29,372 nt of DNA from Bacteroidota bacterium (GTDB taxonomy: Bacteria; Bacteroidota; Bacteroidia; Flavobacteriales; Weeksellaceae): assembly GCA_023399595.1 (NCBI GenBank), contig JAEWOR010000003.1, positions 1-29,372 of the forward strand, in the 5' to 3' direction. Under the pieces are notes generated by a model. That model searched no databases. It had not been told where the DNA came from and worked only from the letters and a program-made list of their open reading frames with translations. The translations under genes were made by a program, and so were the position numbers. Below, in pieces: positions 8,642 to 16,604 of the stretch (positions are counted from its first letter, which is position 1; every line of letters begins with the position of its first letter).

Positions 8642-9218
8642 TTTTATGTTAAAAGCTGAACTCAGAAAGAAATATTTACAAAAAAGAAAAGCCTTGTCCA
8701 ATGATGAGGCTTTCTTGTTATCAGAAAAAATTTTTAAGAATTTTATTAATTATTTTAAGCCTAAAAAAGGTGATAAAATCCATATTTTTATTGCTATAGA
8801 AAAGTTTAAGGAAATTAATACTCATTTTTTTATTTCTTATTTTTTGAGTCAAGAAATAAGAGTTTTTGTTCCAAAAATTATGGGAAATGATATTATTTCA
8901 GTTGAAATTTTTAAAGATACAGAATACAAAACCAATGAATGGGGAATTTCTGAACCTATTTCAAATATCGATTCTAAAGTTTTAGATTTTGATTATGTGC
9001 TTACGCCATTATTATATTGCGATAGTAAAGGAAATAGAGTGGGTTATGGAAAAGGTTTTTACGATGCTTTTTTTGAGGGTCTTACACAAAATGTAAAAAA
9101 AATCGGAGTTAATTTTTTTAACCCCGATAAAGATATTGATGATGTTTGGGAAAATGACATCCCTTTAAATTATCTTGTTTTACCCACGACAGTAGTGTCT
9201 TTTACGGGTTTGGTATAG
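8634..9218 (+). CDS. 5-formyltetrahydrofolate cyclo-ligase
   Basis: 194 aa. The enzyme uses ATP to convert 5-formyl-THF to 5,10-methenyl-THF, clearing a dead-end folate. The family shows here as the basic N-terminus (AELRKKYLQKRKAL), the DYVLTPLLYCD segment and the nucleotide/folate-binding GNRVGYGKGFYDAFF near the C-terminus. The ATG at 8634 overlaps the trhO stop by eight bases; an in-frame ATG at 8646 is an equally possible start. The last 49 bases overlap the convergent lipoprotein gene, with no terminator between them. Confidence 0.93.
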   Translation: MHNFMLKAELRKKYLQKRKALSNDEAFLLSEKIFKNFINYFKPKKGDKIHIFIAIEKFKEINTHFFISYFLSQEIRVFVPKIMGNDIISVEIFKDTEYKTNEWGISEPISNIDSKVLDFDYVLTPLLYCDSKGNRVGYGKGFYDAFFEGLTQNVKKIGVNFFNPDKDIDDVWENDIPLNYLVLPTTVVSFTGLV

Positions 9219-9754
9219 AATTTCAGGAAGAAGAATTTGAACTCTTTGTTGGGGTTTTTAGGAGTTGCTACAGAAACTAAAACGTATTGTGCGAATTTAT
9301 CGAATACACCTAATGATTTCTTATTGTTATCAAAATATTCAACATTCAATTTTGCATAATCTATAGTGTCTTTTCCTATCACTTCTTTGAAAACATTTAA
9401 TGTGTTTACTTTAGCATCTTTTACTTTCAGGCTGTCGAGCTCAGTAAACATTCTTTTAAAGGTAAGCGAATCTGGTTTATAGAAATAACTTTGCATTTGA
9501 GTGTATATAGCTGAATCTATCTGTGTATTTCTTTTTCCAGATCTATACAAATTTGCGAGATCCAATACCTCTTGTGTTTTTTGCAATGTAATAGAATTAA
9601 TGGCTTGAAGGCTGTCCATTTGTTTTGCAGGATAGCTTTTTTTATTGTTGCTATTTCTCAGTTTTTCAAGATCGCTTATTTCTTCCTTTTTTGTACATGA
9701 AAAAACGGCGAATATGATTAACAAAGAAAATAAAAAGTTAATTATTTTTCTCAT
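9170..9754 (-). CDS. Putative lipoprotein, unknown function
   Basis: 194 aa. A short basic start and hydrophobic stretch end in a lipobox-like FAVFSC, so C20 is the probable lipidated residue. The mature part is charged and helical, with a repeated S/D-L-x style (QMDSLQAINS, ELDSLKVKD) and no domain I recognise. It is the second gene of a minus-strand pair: its ATG lies 17 bases inside the preceding 391-aa gene, implying coupled translation. The C-terminal 16 codons overlap the convergent cyclo-ligase gene. A role in the envelope together with its membrane-protein partner is an inference from the overlap only. Confidence 0.75.
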   Translation of the reverse strand: MRKIINFLFSLLIIFAVFSCTKKEEISDLEKLRNSNNKKSYPAKQMDSLQAINSITLQKTQEVLDLANLYRSGKRNTQIDSAIYTQMQSYFYKPDSLTFKRMFTELDSLKVKDAKVNTLNVFKEVIGKDTIDYAKLNVEYFDNNKKSLGVFDKFAQYVLVSVATPKNPNKEFKFFFLKFYTKPVKDTTVVGKTR

Positions 9755-10913
9755 TGCTATTAATTTTGAATTTTATTAAAATAATTTTACCATCCTTGTC
9801 TTTTTTCATTTCTATAACATTTAAGTTTTTTAGAGATGTTGTTGGTGTGGTAACAAGGTTAATGTATTTTTGTTTGCTCAAGGTTTCAAGACCATAAATA
9901 TCGTTGTCGAAAACTTGATAAATAGTAGCGTCATTTCTTATTCTAGTACTCAGTTGACTTCTTTTTTGCATCAACTGTGCATTTTGTTCAGTTTCATCTC
10001 CTTTTAAGTCTTTTTTAGAGAAATAGAGTACAGCCATCTTATAATCATCAGGATTGAGTTCTATTGTTTCTTCTTCAAGAGCGTTTTCTAAATTCCTATT
10101 GATGACTAAATTTTCATAAACTGGTGAAGAAATTTCCATTTTTAGGGCTTTGTCTTTAGTGGCGTATTTAAAACATTCACCTTGCTTTATTCTATAAAAT
10201 ATAGGAGATTCATTTTCCTTATACACTTTTATTTCTAATTCATTTTGAATTGGAGAATTCCTATCAGCATCTTTAAAACAATAAGTGTATGTAGTCTGGA
10301 AAATTTGATCTTTAAAGCCTAATACACCTACTAAAAGTGCCAAAATCGTTGAAATTCCTAGCCAAGCATATTTTTTTATGCTAGAAATAGGTTTTTGTAT
10401 ATTGGTTTTTTGGTTAGGGATTTGAATTTCAGAGTTTTCATTAATGTTCTGATTTTCATATATGTTTTTTTGTATATCTTGGTTTTCAATTTTGAAATCA
10501 ATCGCTTTTGTAGTGTTTTTTAGTGAAGAAGGGATTTTTTGTTCATCATCTTCAAGTTTTTCTATAGTATTATCTATCTCAGGCAAACTTTCATTGTTAT
10601 CAGAAAGTAATTCATCAGCAAAAAGATGTTGTTTTTTGAAATCATACCATGAACTATAACCTGCATAAATACTCAATAAATTGAGCATGTCTATTCTTGG
10701 TAATTTGGAAACAGGGGAGTTCTTGAAATAAGTATAAAAAGATTTTTCGCTAATATTTCCTTTGGCTTTTTTTCTTAAGTCTTCTTGAAAATAGATAATA
10801 TCAATACCCTTCCATTTAGAAATATTTTCAAATGAAGGTGTGTTTTCTTTTAAAAATTCGGCTTGAACTTGATTTTTTAGTTGTTCGAAGTGTAATAAAT
10901 CTAAATCTGTCAA
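9738..10913 (-). CDS. Single-pass membrane protein with a flavobacterial N-terminal domain
   Basis: 391 aa. The N-terminal 110 residues (WKGIDIIYFQEDLRKKAKG...SEKSFYTYFKNS...LPRIDMLNLLSIYAGYSSWYDF) look like a small helical, regulator-like domain that I have seen in other flavobacterial membrane proteins, but I cannot name it. An acidic, Asn/Gln-rich linker follows. One membrane helix lies at about 180-200 (YAWLGISTILALLVGVLGF). The rest would be periplasmic and contains a CFKDADRNSPIQNELEIKVYKENESP stretch. The topology resembles a membrane-anchored sensor or anti-sigma-type protein, which is an inference. It overlaps the downstream lipoprotein gene and has a clear promoter. Confidence 0.7.
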   Translation of the reverse strand: MTDLDLLHFEQLKNQVQAEFLKENTPSFENISKWKGIDIIYFQEDLRKKAKGNISEKSFYTYFKNSPVSKLPRIDMLNLLSIYAGYSSWYDFKKQHLFADELLSDNNESLPEIDNTIEKLEDDEQKIPSSLKNTTKAIDFKIENQDIQKNIYENQNINENSEIQIPNQKTNIQKPISSIKKYAWLGISTILALLVGVLGFKDQIFQTTYTYCFKDADRNSPIQNELEIKVYKENESPIFYRIKQGECFKYATKDKALKMEISSPVYENLVINRNLENALEEETIELNPDDYKMAVLYFSKKDLKGDETEQNAQLMQKRSQLSTRIRNDATIYQVFDNDIYGLETLSKQKYINLVTTPTTSLKNLNVIEMKKDKDGKIILIKFKINSNEKNN

Positions 10914-10972
10914 TGCAGTAAAATTATTTAAAGTACTGAAAATCAGTATATTTTATTTGTAAAATTGTTTTA

Positions 10973-11004
10973 CAAATGTATTACAATTATTTTTCTTAGA
11001 CAAA
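10973..11004 (-). promoter_or_regulatory. Promoter of the 391-aa membrane protein and lipoprotein pair
   Basis: Minus-strand TTTG (11004 to 11001), 20 bases, then TACATTTG (10980 to 10973). This is a full match to the Bacteroidota consensus and leaves a leader of about 50 bases. Confidence 0.75.
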
Positions 11005-11018
11005 TTTGATGCTTGTCA

Positions 11019-11026
11019 TACCTTTG
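11019..11026 (+). promoter_or_regulatory. Possible -7 box of the alanine-rich lipoprotein gene
   Basis: TACCTTTG matches TAnnTTTG 88 bases before the ATG, but no -33 TTG is found at a normal distance. It would give a leader of about 80 bases. Confidence 0.35.
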
Positions 11027-11114
11027 TCATGTTCAAAAGATGTGAATAACAAAACTTTGAACAATTAAAAGAGAAACAAATATACAATTTAACAAATTAA
11101 ATTTAATTTTTATT

Positions 11115-11396
11115 ATGAAAAAGTCATTATTCGTAGCTGGTATCGCTGCTTTAGCTCTTGTAGCTTGTAAAAAAACTGAAACTACTGACGCTACTGCTGC
11201 TACTGATTCTGCTGCTGTTGTAGTTGATTCTGCTGCTGCTACTGTTGATTCTGCTGCTGCTGTTGTTGATTCTGCTGCTACTGTTGTTGCTGAAGGTGCT
11301 GCTGCTGCTGCAACTACTGCTACTGACGCTGCTGCTACTGCAACTGATGCTGCTAAAGAAGCTAAAGAAGCTGCAAAAGAAGAAGTTAAAAAATAA
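11115..11396 (+). CDS. Small alanine-rich lipoprotein
   Basis: 93 aa. The signal peptide ends in the lipobox LVAC, so C18 should be lipidated. The mature chain is almost only Ala, Thr, Val, Asp and Lys, with the unit VDSAA repeated four times (VVVDSAAATVDSAAAVVDSAATVV) and an acidic/basic helix at the end (AAKEAKEAAKEEVKK). It probably forms a helical, Lpp-like or coiled envelope protein, though no named family is evident. The DNA is an unusual GCT/ACT-rich tract compared with its AT-rich surroundings. The strong terminator that follows suggests a monocistronic, well-expressed gene. Confidence 0.8.
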   Translation: MKKSLFVAGIAALALVACKKTETTDATAATDSAAVVVDSAAATVDSAAAVVDSAATVVAEGAAAAATTATDAAATATDAAKEAKEAAKEEVKK

Positions 11397-11423
11397 TTAA
11401 TAATATTATTATTATTATTAATG

Positions 11424-11457
11424 AAGCCGGTTCTTTCAGAGAACCGGCTTTTATTTT
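11424..11457 (+). terminator. Terminator of the alanine-rich lipoprotein gene
   Basis: AAGCCGGTTCT (11424-11434) pairs perfectly with AGAACCGGCTT (11440-11450) around a five-base loop, followed by TTATTTTT. Confidence 0.9.
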
Positions 11458-11477
11458 TAATTATAAGGGATAATATA

Positions 11478-12242
11478 TTATATCTTTTGACGCAATGTTT
11501 CATAACATGAAATAGCAACTGCATTGCTTAAGTTTAAAGAATCTATACTTCCAGACATTGGAATTAATGTGTTTTCTCCTTTATAATTCCAAAATTCACT
11601 TAAACCTGAATGTTCTGTTCCAAATAATATTGCTGATTTTTGAGTGAAATCTTTGGTCTGTAGGTTTTCTGAAGTTTCATCCATAATGGTAGTATAGATG
11701 TTGTACTGATGTTGTTTCAAAAAAGATAAAGTTTCTTCATTGGTAGCTGAGAAAATATTCATTCCGAAAAGACATCCAACACTAGAGCGAATAACATTGG
11801 GATTGAAAAAATCTGTTTTTCCATCGGAAACAATAAGGGCGTCTATCCCAAAAGCTTCACAACTTCTTAAAATAGCTCCTAGATTTCCTGGTTTTTCAAC
11901 TCCTTCCACTACAATAATCGTAGAATTATCTTGAGGTTTGAAATCTTTGAGAGAAAAGTCTTTAATGTTGTAGATACCAATAATTCCTTCTGAACTTCCT
12001 CGATAAGCAATTTTTTCATAAACTTTTTCGGTTACGAAATGTATTTTATTTTCTGGTAATTTTCCCTTAAAAATGTTCTCGCAAATGTAGAAGTCTATCG
12101 CTTCAAAACCAAAGTTTATTGCTCTTTCGTTTTCTTGTTGACCTTCCACAACAAATACATTAGATTTTTTTCTAAATCTGTTGTCGGTGTTGAGTTTGGT
12201 AAGGTATTTTATTTTTTCGTTTTGAAAACTCTCTATAATCAT
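11478..12242 (-). CDS. TrmH/SpoU-family RNA 2'-O-methyltransferase
   Basis: 254 aa. These SPOUT-fold enzymes transfer a methyl group from SAM to ribose 2'-OH in rRNA or tRNA. An N-terminal RNA-binding domain (about 1-95, KSNVFVVEGQQENERA) precedes the catalytic domain with all three SpoU motifs: motif 1 EGVEKPGNLGAILRS, motif 2 FGTEHSGL, and motif 3 IPMSGSIDSLNLSNAVAI, which forms the trefoil knot binding SAM. The exact target nucleotide cannot be told from sequence; RlmB- and TrmH-like paralogues look alike. A TAATTTTG box at 12254 to 12247 lies just ahead of the ATG. Confidence 0.9.
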   Translation of the reverse strand: MIIESFQNEKIKYLTKLNTDNRFRKKSNVFVVEGQQENERAINFGFEAIDFYICENIFKGKLPENKIHFVTEKVYEKIAYRGSSEGIIGIYNIKDFSLKDFKPQDNSTIIVVEGVEKPGNLGAILRSCEAFGIDALIVSDGKTDFFNPNVIRSSVGCLFGMNIFSATNEETLSFLKQHQYNIYTTIMDETSENLQTKDFTQKSAILFGTEHSGLSEFWNYKGENTLIPMSGSIDSLNLSNAVAISCYETLRQKI

Positions 12243-12262
12243 AATGCAAAATTAATAAAATA

Positions 12263-13636
12263 CTATTCAGATTGTGTGTTTAAGGATTGTTCTATTAAAC
12301 TTTGTGGAAGTTCTTTTTTGTTTTTTAGTCCTAAAGATTTTATTTTCTGGGTTTGAATAATTAAATTATCATTTCCTGTGTACAATTGTTTATAAGCATC
12401 ATTGTAAACTGCTTTTGCTTGATCTAAATTTTTTCCTACTTTTTCCAAATTCTCTACAAATCCTACAAATTTGTCATATATTTTAGCTCCTCTTTCTGCA
12501 ATTTCCAAAGAATTTTTATTTTGATATTCGCGTTTCCATAAATCAGCTATTAATTTTAATGAAGTAATTAAGTTGCTTGGATTAAGAAGCAAAATTCTTC
12601 TTTCGTAGGCGTAATTCCATAAATTTTGGTCGGTTTGCATGGCTGCAATATAAGCAGGTTCGCTTGGGATAAACATCATTACAAAATCCAAAGATTTACC
12701 ATAGTCGTCATAAGCTTTTTGACTCAACTGATTAATGTGGTTTTTAATGGATGATAAATGTTGATTCATTTTTATCTGATGAATTTCAAGATCGGTTTCG
12801 TCCACTAATTCTATGAAAGCGCTTAAAGAAACTTTAGAATCTATAATCACATTTCTTTCATCGGGATACTTTACAACTGCATCGGGACGCATTTTTTTAC
12901 CTGAGAATTCTGAGAATAAGGCTTTGTTGTCTTCATCTTTGAGTTCGTGTTCCAAGAAGTATTCTCTTCCTTTTACTAAGCCAGATTTTTCTAAAATGCT
13001 TTCCAAAATCATTTCGCCCCAATTTCCTTGGGTTTTGCTTTCTCCTTTTAGGGCTTTGGTGAGTTTTCTGGCATCTTCGGAGATTTGTTGGTTCAGAAGC
13101 GCTAGTTCTTTTACCTTTTCCGAAAGTGAAAAACGTTCTTTATTTTCTTTTTCATAAGCTTCATTCACTCTGTTTTTGAGTTCGGACAGTTTTTCCTGAA
13201 ATGGTTCAAGAATGTTTTTAAGATGAGTTTGATTAAGGTTTGTGAATTTTTCCGTTTTCTCTTCTAAAATTTTGTTGGCTAAATTTTCAAATTGTAATTT
13301 TCCTTCTTCCTGAATTTTTTTAATTTCTTCTTTTTGGTGTTCCAACGATTGTTTTAGAAAATTATTTTCAGCAGAAACTTTTGAGAATTCGTTTTTTAAA
13401 TCGTTTAAAAGGTCAGTGTGCTGAAGAAGAAGTTCTTTTTCATGATGGATATTTTGAGTTAAATCAGCAATTTTAAGATTAGCGTTTTCTAATTCTGATT
13501 GAGTTTTAATATTCAAATGATTTAATTCATCGTAAAAAGTCCTTGAAACAGAAGATGCTCTTGCGAAAAAATACATTAAAACAGCTCCTAAAATTCCTCC
13601 GCCAAAAAATATCAATAACAGATAAGTGATTTCCAT
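12263..13636 (-). CDS. rmuC: DNA recombination protein RmuC
   Basis: 457 aa. RmuC limits recombination at short inverted repeats and carries a predicted nuclease-like core. One N-terminal membrane helix (about 4-24) is followed by a long coiled coil (about 30-190). The conserved core begins at KGESKTQGNWGEMILESILE and continues through MRPDAVVKYPDERNVIIDSKVSL, the family hallmark. Later motifs are DFVMMFIPSEPAYIAA and RRILLLNPSNLITSL. It ends 20 bases before the RNA methyltransferase start on the same strand. A TAATTTTG box (13648 to 13641) abuts the start codon. Confidence 0.93.
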   Translation of the reverse strand: MEITYLLLIFFGGGILGAVLMYFFARASSVSRTFYDELNHLNIKTQSELENANLKIADLTQNIHHEKELLLQHTDLLNDLKNEFSKVSAENNFLKQSLEHQKEEIKKIQEEGKLQFENLANKILEEKTEKFTNLNQTHLKNILEPFQEKLSELKNRVNEAYEKENKERFSLSEKVKELALLNQQISEDARKLTKALKGESKTQGNWGEMILESILEKSGLVKGREYFLEHELKDEDNKALFSEFSGKKMRPDAVVKYPDERNVIIDSKVSLSAFIELVDETDLEIHQIKMNQHLSSIKNHINQLSQKAYDDYGKSLDFVMMFIPSEPAYIAAMQTDQNLWNYAYERRILLLNPSNLITSLKLIADLWKREYQNKNSLEIAERGAKIYDKFVGFVENLEKVGKNLDQAKAVYNDAYKQLYTGNDNLIIQTQKIKSLGLKNKKELPQSLIEQSLNTQSE

Positions 13637-13729
13637 TTTTCAAAATTACAAAACCGAAAAATATTTTTAGGGTTTAATCTTAAAATAAAAAAGATAGATG
13701 AAAAATGATTACATTTGAATAAAAATAAA

Positions 13730-13933
13730 ATGGGTTTTTCTGTAGGTCCTTTCAATCTAATTGCAATATTGCTTGTTTTTATTATACTTTTTTTAGGAGC
13801 TGTTTATTGTATTGTTAAAAAGAAAATGGGGATTCTTTCTATTTTAACAATTTTAATTTTTCCAATTGCTGGATCGTTAATTATTATTCTTTACAGTATT
13901 TTTAACTGGAACGAAAAGGAATTGTTGAGTTAA
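13730..13933 (+). CDS. Small two-helix membrane protein (PLDc_N-like)
   Basis: 67 aa from ATG 13730. Two hydrophobic helices (about 7-28 and 37-56) flank a basic turn KKKMG. The order resembles the short phospholipase-D nuclease N-terminal (PLDc_N) membrane domain (LTILIFPIAGSLIIILYSIFNW), which occurs alone in many small bacterial proteins. An in-frame TTG at 13715 is not a believable start because it forms part of the -7 box TACATTTG (13710-13717). The resulting leader is only a few bases long. Its 3' end meets the decayed DUF5995 gene on the other strand. Confidence 0.55.
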   Translation: MGFSVGPFNLIAILLVFIILFLGAVYCIVKKKMGILSILTILIFPIAGSLIIILYSIFNWNEKELLS

Positions 13934-14436
13934 TAATTTTTTATTTTCACTAAAAACTCAATATTTTTCACCACATCGTTGCTTTCATAATTTTTTAGTT
14001 CTTTAATTAAGTTTGAACCGACTAATTTTGGATGTAAAATTTGTGTGGTTCCTTTTGCAGCGGCATAATCAACAATATTAAATATAGGGTTTTTAAAGAA
14101 ATTAGGGTGTTGGAGGAAATTACGGCGGTTGCCCAAGACGTTTCTCTTGCTTTATTAATAGCAAAATCTAAAACGGCATTATCTTGTCCATTGCTAATTT
14201 TATCAATTAATTCTACAGGGTAGCAAATTTTATTGAGAGAATCTTGAGCGTTTTGACTAATTGAAGAGATTATAGTATTAATTTTTTCAAAATCATTTTT
14301 CAATGGGTTTATTTTGCCGTAAAGCATAATGGAAGTTGCTGAAATTCCTAAGTCTAGATTAATATGAGCGTTCATTCCTAAGAAAATGTGCTGTAAAATA
14401 TGGAGATTTTGTTCTTGGTGGCTTCAAAAGTAATAT
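13930..14436 (-). pseudogene. Decayed DUF5995-family gene
   Basis: Reading minus-strand frames in turn gives a broken DUF5995 protein: ITFEATKN, then QNLHILQHIFLGMNAHINLDLGIS and on to ARETSWATAVIS, then FFKNPIFNIVDYAAAKGTTQILHPKL to the end. At least two frameshifts are needed, near 14400-14412 and near 14095-14135. GMNAHINLDLG is the characteristic segment of this family. The N-terminal third is absent; the sequence runs straight into another decayed gene. It is adjacent to pncB, apparently by chance. Confidence 0.7.
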
Positions 14437-14469
14437 ATCAGGAGTTTGAACATTTGCCCAGTTTTTGAT

Positions 14470-14772
14470 GATTTTTTTTTCCTTCTTTGGCGAGTTTTCC
14501 AATATTATTAAGGTGTCCTCTCATGAGCTCAGACATTTTATTTTTATCCTCGATTTTTTTTTTCCTGTGGTGAGCATGGCAATATAATAGGCTTTCATTC
14601 CATATTGATTTTCACCTAAAAAATGTGCCAGTTTTTGATTAAAGAATGCTGTGGTTTTGTTTGTAGAAGTAGCATCTTGATCTGCTTATCCTGTTTCTCT
14701 GTTTTTACCTTTTGTGGTTACGCAAGAAACTAAACTTAAACTAGCGATAATAAAAGGTGAATATTTTTTCAT
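14470..14772 (-). pseudogene. Decayed YciI-like lipoprotein gene
   Basis: The minus strand starts at ATG 14772 with a clear lipoprotein signal (FIIASLSLVSC). An in-frame TAA follows at 14688 to 14686. After it the frame continues FFNQKLAHFLGENQYGMKAYYIAMLTTG, then shifts at a ten-T run (14554-14563) to EDKNKMSELMRGHLNNIGKLAKEGK. This last block is the YciI-type (EthD-like alpha/beta) pattern normally followed by GPFGDN, which is missing. Thus the gene has a stop, a frameshift and a lost 3' end, where it joins the DUF5995 remnant. Confidence 0.7.
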
Positions 14773-14838
14773 TTTTTAATCATTTTAAATCGGATTAGAT
14801 AAAGTTTTTAGTTTTAATGAGCAAAGAACAGTAAAAAA

Positions 14839-16017
14839 CTATTCTTTTATTCTTAAAAATTCTTTTGCGAGTTCAATCATTTTTGGATCACCTGTGTATT
14901 TTCCTCTTTCATCTGAAAGTTTCACTGTGGGAATCCATTCATTATTAATGCTTTTTACACCAATAAGCTTCATTACGATATTCATAGGTTTTAATCCAAC
15001 ATCATTAGTGAGGTTGGTTCCTATTCCAAAAGAAATTCCTATTTTTTCTTTACAATAATTGGTGATTTCTTCTACCTTTTCAAGATTTAAAGCATCAGAG
15101 AAAATAATGTATTTAAATAAAGGATTAATGCCGTTGTTTTGATAATGAGCGATGGTTTTATCTGCAAACTCTAATGGATCGCCGCTGTCATGACGAACTC
15201 CATCAAAAAGTTTTGCAAATTTTTTATCGAATTGTTGGAAGAAAACATCAGTGGTATAGGTGTCTGAAAGAGCAACCCCTAAATCACCTCGGTAAACATC
15301 TACCCAATGTTCTAATGCTAAAGAATTGGCCATTTTGAATCCAAATTCAGCTGCATGAAACATAAACCATTCGTGAGCGTGTGTTCCGATGGGTTTTACA
15401 TTGTATTTCATGGCGAAATGAATGTTTGAAGTTCCTATAAATGTAGATTCTTTCTTTTGCGAAAGAGTTTCCATTACTAGATTTTGAACTTTATAAGAAT
15501 GTCTTCTTCGGGTCCCGAATTCAGCAAAGGTTACCCCTAAAGAATTCAATTGATGGGCTTTTTCTAAGGTTTTATTCATCACAGCTTCATTGGAATCCCG
15601 TTCCATATGTTTCATTTCGTAATGCAGTTCGCTTATCAGCGCTAATAAAGGAACTTCCCAAAGGATTGTACGGTACCAAAGTCCTTCAACGCTAACTTTT
15701 AATTCATTTTCAGTTTGTTCTATTTTTACTTCAGATGGGTCGTAATGGTAACCTTCTAAAAAATCTAGATAAGGTAAGTCTAAATAAGGGCAAGTTTGTG
15801 CAAGAAATTTCTTTTCGTCTTTGGTGAGTTTGAGTTCGGCCATTTTATTAACAGCTTCTTTTAAGGCGTTTCCAAAACCTTCAGGAAAAGTATGAGCTCC
15901 CCTATTAATGAACTCGTATTTTACAATTTGTTTTGGAAATAATTTTACCACTGCATTTTGCATGGTAATTTTATAAAAATCGTTGTCTAAAATAGAGCTG
16001 AAAAAGAAATTTGACAT
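14839..16017 (-). CDS. pncB: Nicotinate phosphoribosyltransferase
   Basis: 392 aa from the chosen start. The enzyme makes nicotinate mononucleotide from nicotinate and PRPP, with ATP hydrolysis, in the NAD salvage (Preiss-Handler) pathway. Family blocks are DNDFYKITMQNAV near the N-terminus, EFGTRRRHSYKVQ, the segment GTHAHEWFMFHAAEFG with the phosphorylated-histidine region, GVRHDSGDP and FSDALNLEKV. The open frame extends to a TTG at 16035, but that TTG is part of the -7 box (16040 to 16033), so ATG 16017 is preferred. Confidence 0.93.
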   Translation of the reverse strand: MSNFFFSSILDNDFYKITMQNAVVKLFPKQIVKYEFINRGAHTFPEGFGNALKEAVNKMAELKLTKDEKKFLAQTCPYLDLPYLDFLEGYHYDPSEVKIEQTENELKVSVEGLWYRTILWEVPLLALISELHYEMKHMERDSNEAVMNKTLEKAHQLNSLGVTFAEFGTRRRHSYKVQNLVMETLSQKKESTFIGTSNIHFAMKYNVKPIGTHAHEWFMFHAAEFGFKMANSLALEHWVDVYRGDLGVALSDTYTTDVFFQQFDKKFAKLFDGVRHDSGDPLEFADKTIAHYQNNGINPLFKYIIFSDALNLEKVEEITNYCKEKIGISFGIGTNLTNDVGLKPMNIVMKLIGVKSINNEWIPTVKLSDERGKYTGDPKMIELAKEFLRIKE

Positions 16018-16032
16018 TGAATTAGATTTAAA

Positions 16033-16040
16033 CAAATGTA
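16033..16040 (-). promoter_or_regulatory. -7 box of pncB
   Basis: Minus-strand TACATTTG matches TAnnTTTG, 15 bases before ATG 16017. The upstream TTG (16067 to 16065) is 24 bases away and lies within the dps terminator. Confidence 0.5.
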
Positions 16041-16049
16041 ATTAAACAA

Positions 16050-16082
16050 AATAAAAATCACCCACAATTTGTAGGTGATTTT
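16050..16082 (-). terminator. Terminator of dps
   Basis: Minus-strand AAAATCACC pairs with GGTGATTTT, continued after one mismatch by ACA/TGT, and is followed by TATTTTGTT. It separates dps from pncB. Confidence 0.75.
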
Positions 16083-16102
16083 AATAGGTGAATTTGATAA
16101 TT

Positions 16103-16579
16103 TTATTTTCCTAAATAAGCCGAATACATCCAAACTTCTTTTTCTTGTTCTGTAATGTAGTCGCTCATTAATGAGTTGGTTCCTTCGTCTCCTGCTTCAT
16201 CCGTAATGTCAAGCAATTCTCTTTGTAAAAGGATAACGGTTTTAAAAGACTTTAAAATATTTTCTACACATACATCTCCATTCGTAACTTCTTTCGTTTC
16301 TTGAATACTTGAAGATTTTAAATAATCTGAATAATTATGGGCAGGAACGGCTCCAAGAGTTAGAATTCTTTCTGCAAGTTCATCAATCTTTAATACTAAG
16401 TTATTGTAAAGCTCTTCAAATTTTGGATGCAGCGTGAAGAATTGATCTCCTTTGATGTTCCAATGTGAGCCTCTTGTGTTTTGATAGAATACAGAATAAT
16501 TTGCTAATAATACATTCAGTTTTTTTGCGATTTTTTTGCAGTCGGCTTCTTTAAGCCCAATTATGTTTGAATTTTTCAT
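16103..16579 (-). CDS. dps: Dps-family ferritin-like protein
   Basis: 158 aa, the usual Dps length. Dps forms a 12-subunit shell that oxidises Fe(II) with hydrogen peroxide and stores it, protecting DNA in stress and stationary phase. The inter-subunit ferroxidase residues are visible: H39 (in GSHWNIKG), H51 (in FTLHPKFEELY), D66 and E70 (in KIDELAERI). The N-terminus carries several lysines that may help DNA binding. It is monocistronic, with a TAAATTTG box upstream and a terminator downstream. I see no clear peroxide-regulator site. Confidence 0.93.
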   Translation of the reverse strand: MKNSNIIGLKEADCKKIAKKLNVLLANYSVFYQNTRGSHWNIKGDQFFTLHPKFEELYNNLVLKIDELAERILTLGAVPAHNYSDYLKSSSIQETKEVTNGDVCVENILKSFKTVILLQRELLDITDEAGDEGTNSLMSDYITEQEKEVWMYSAYLGK

Positions 16580-16596
16580 ATCATTTATTTATGGTG

Positions 16597-16604
16597 CAAA
16601 TTTA
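16597..16604 (-). promoter_or_regulatory. -7 box of dps
   Basis: Minus-strand TAAATTTG matches TAnnTTTG, 17 bases before the ATG. No -33 TTG at the usual distance is evident, which would fit an activator-dependent stress promoter (inference). Confidence 0.5.

Noticed and set aside
11397..11421. ATT triplet run as a variable repeat or element end
   Set aside because: Imperfect and short, in an AT-rich gap directly before a terminator; no flanking structure.
11033..11524. Minus-strand open frame of 163 codons opposite the alanine-rich lipoprotein
   Set aside because: It is the complement of a GCT-repeat gene, overlaps the next real gene, and has no family features.
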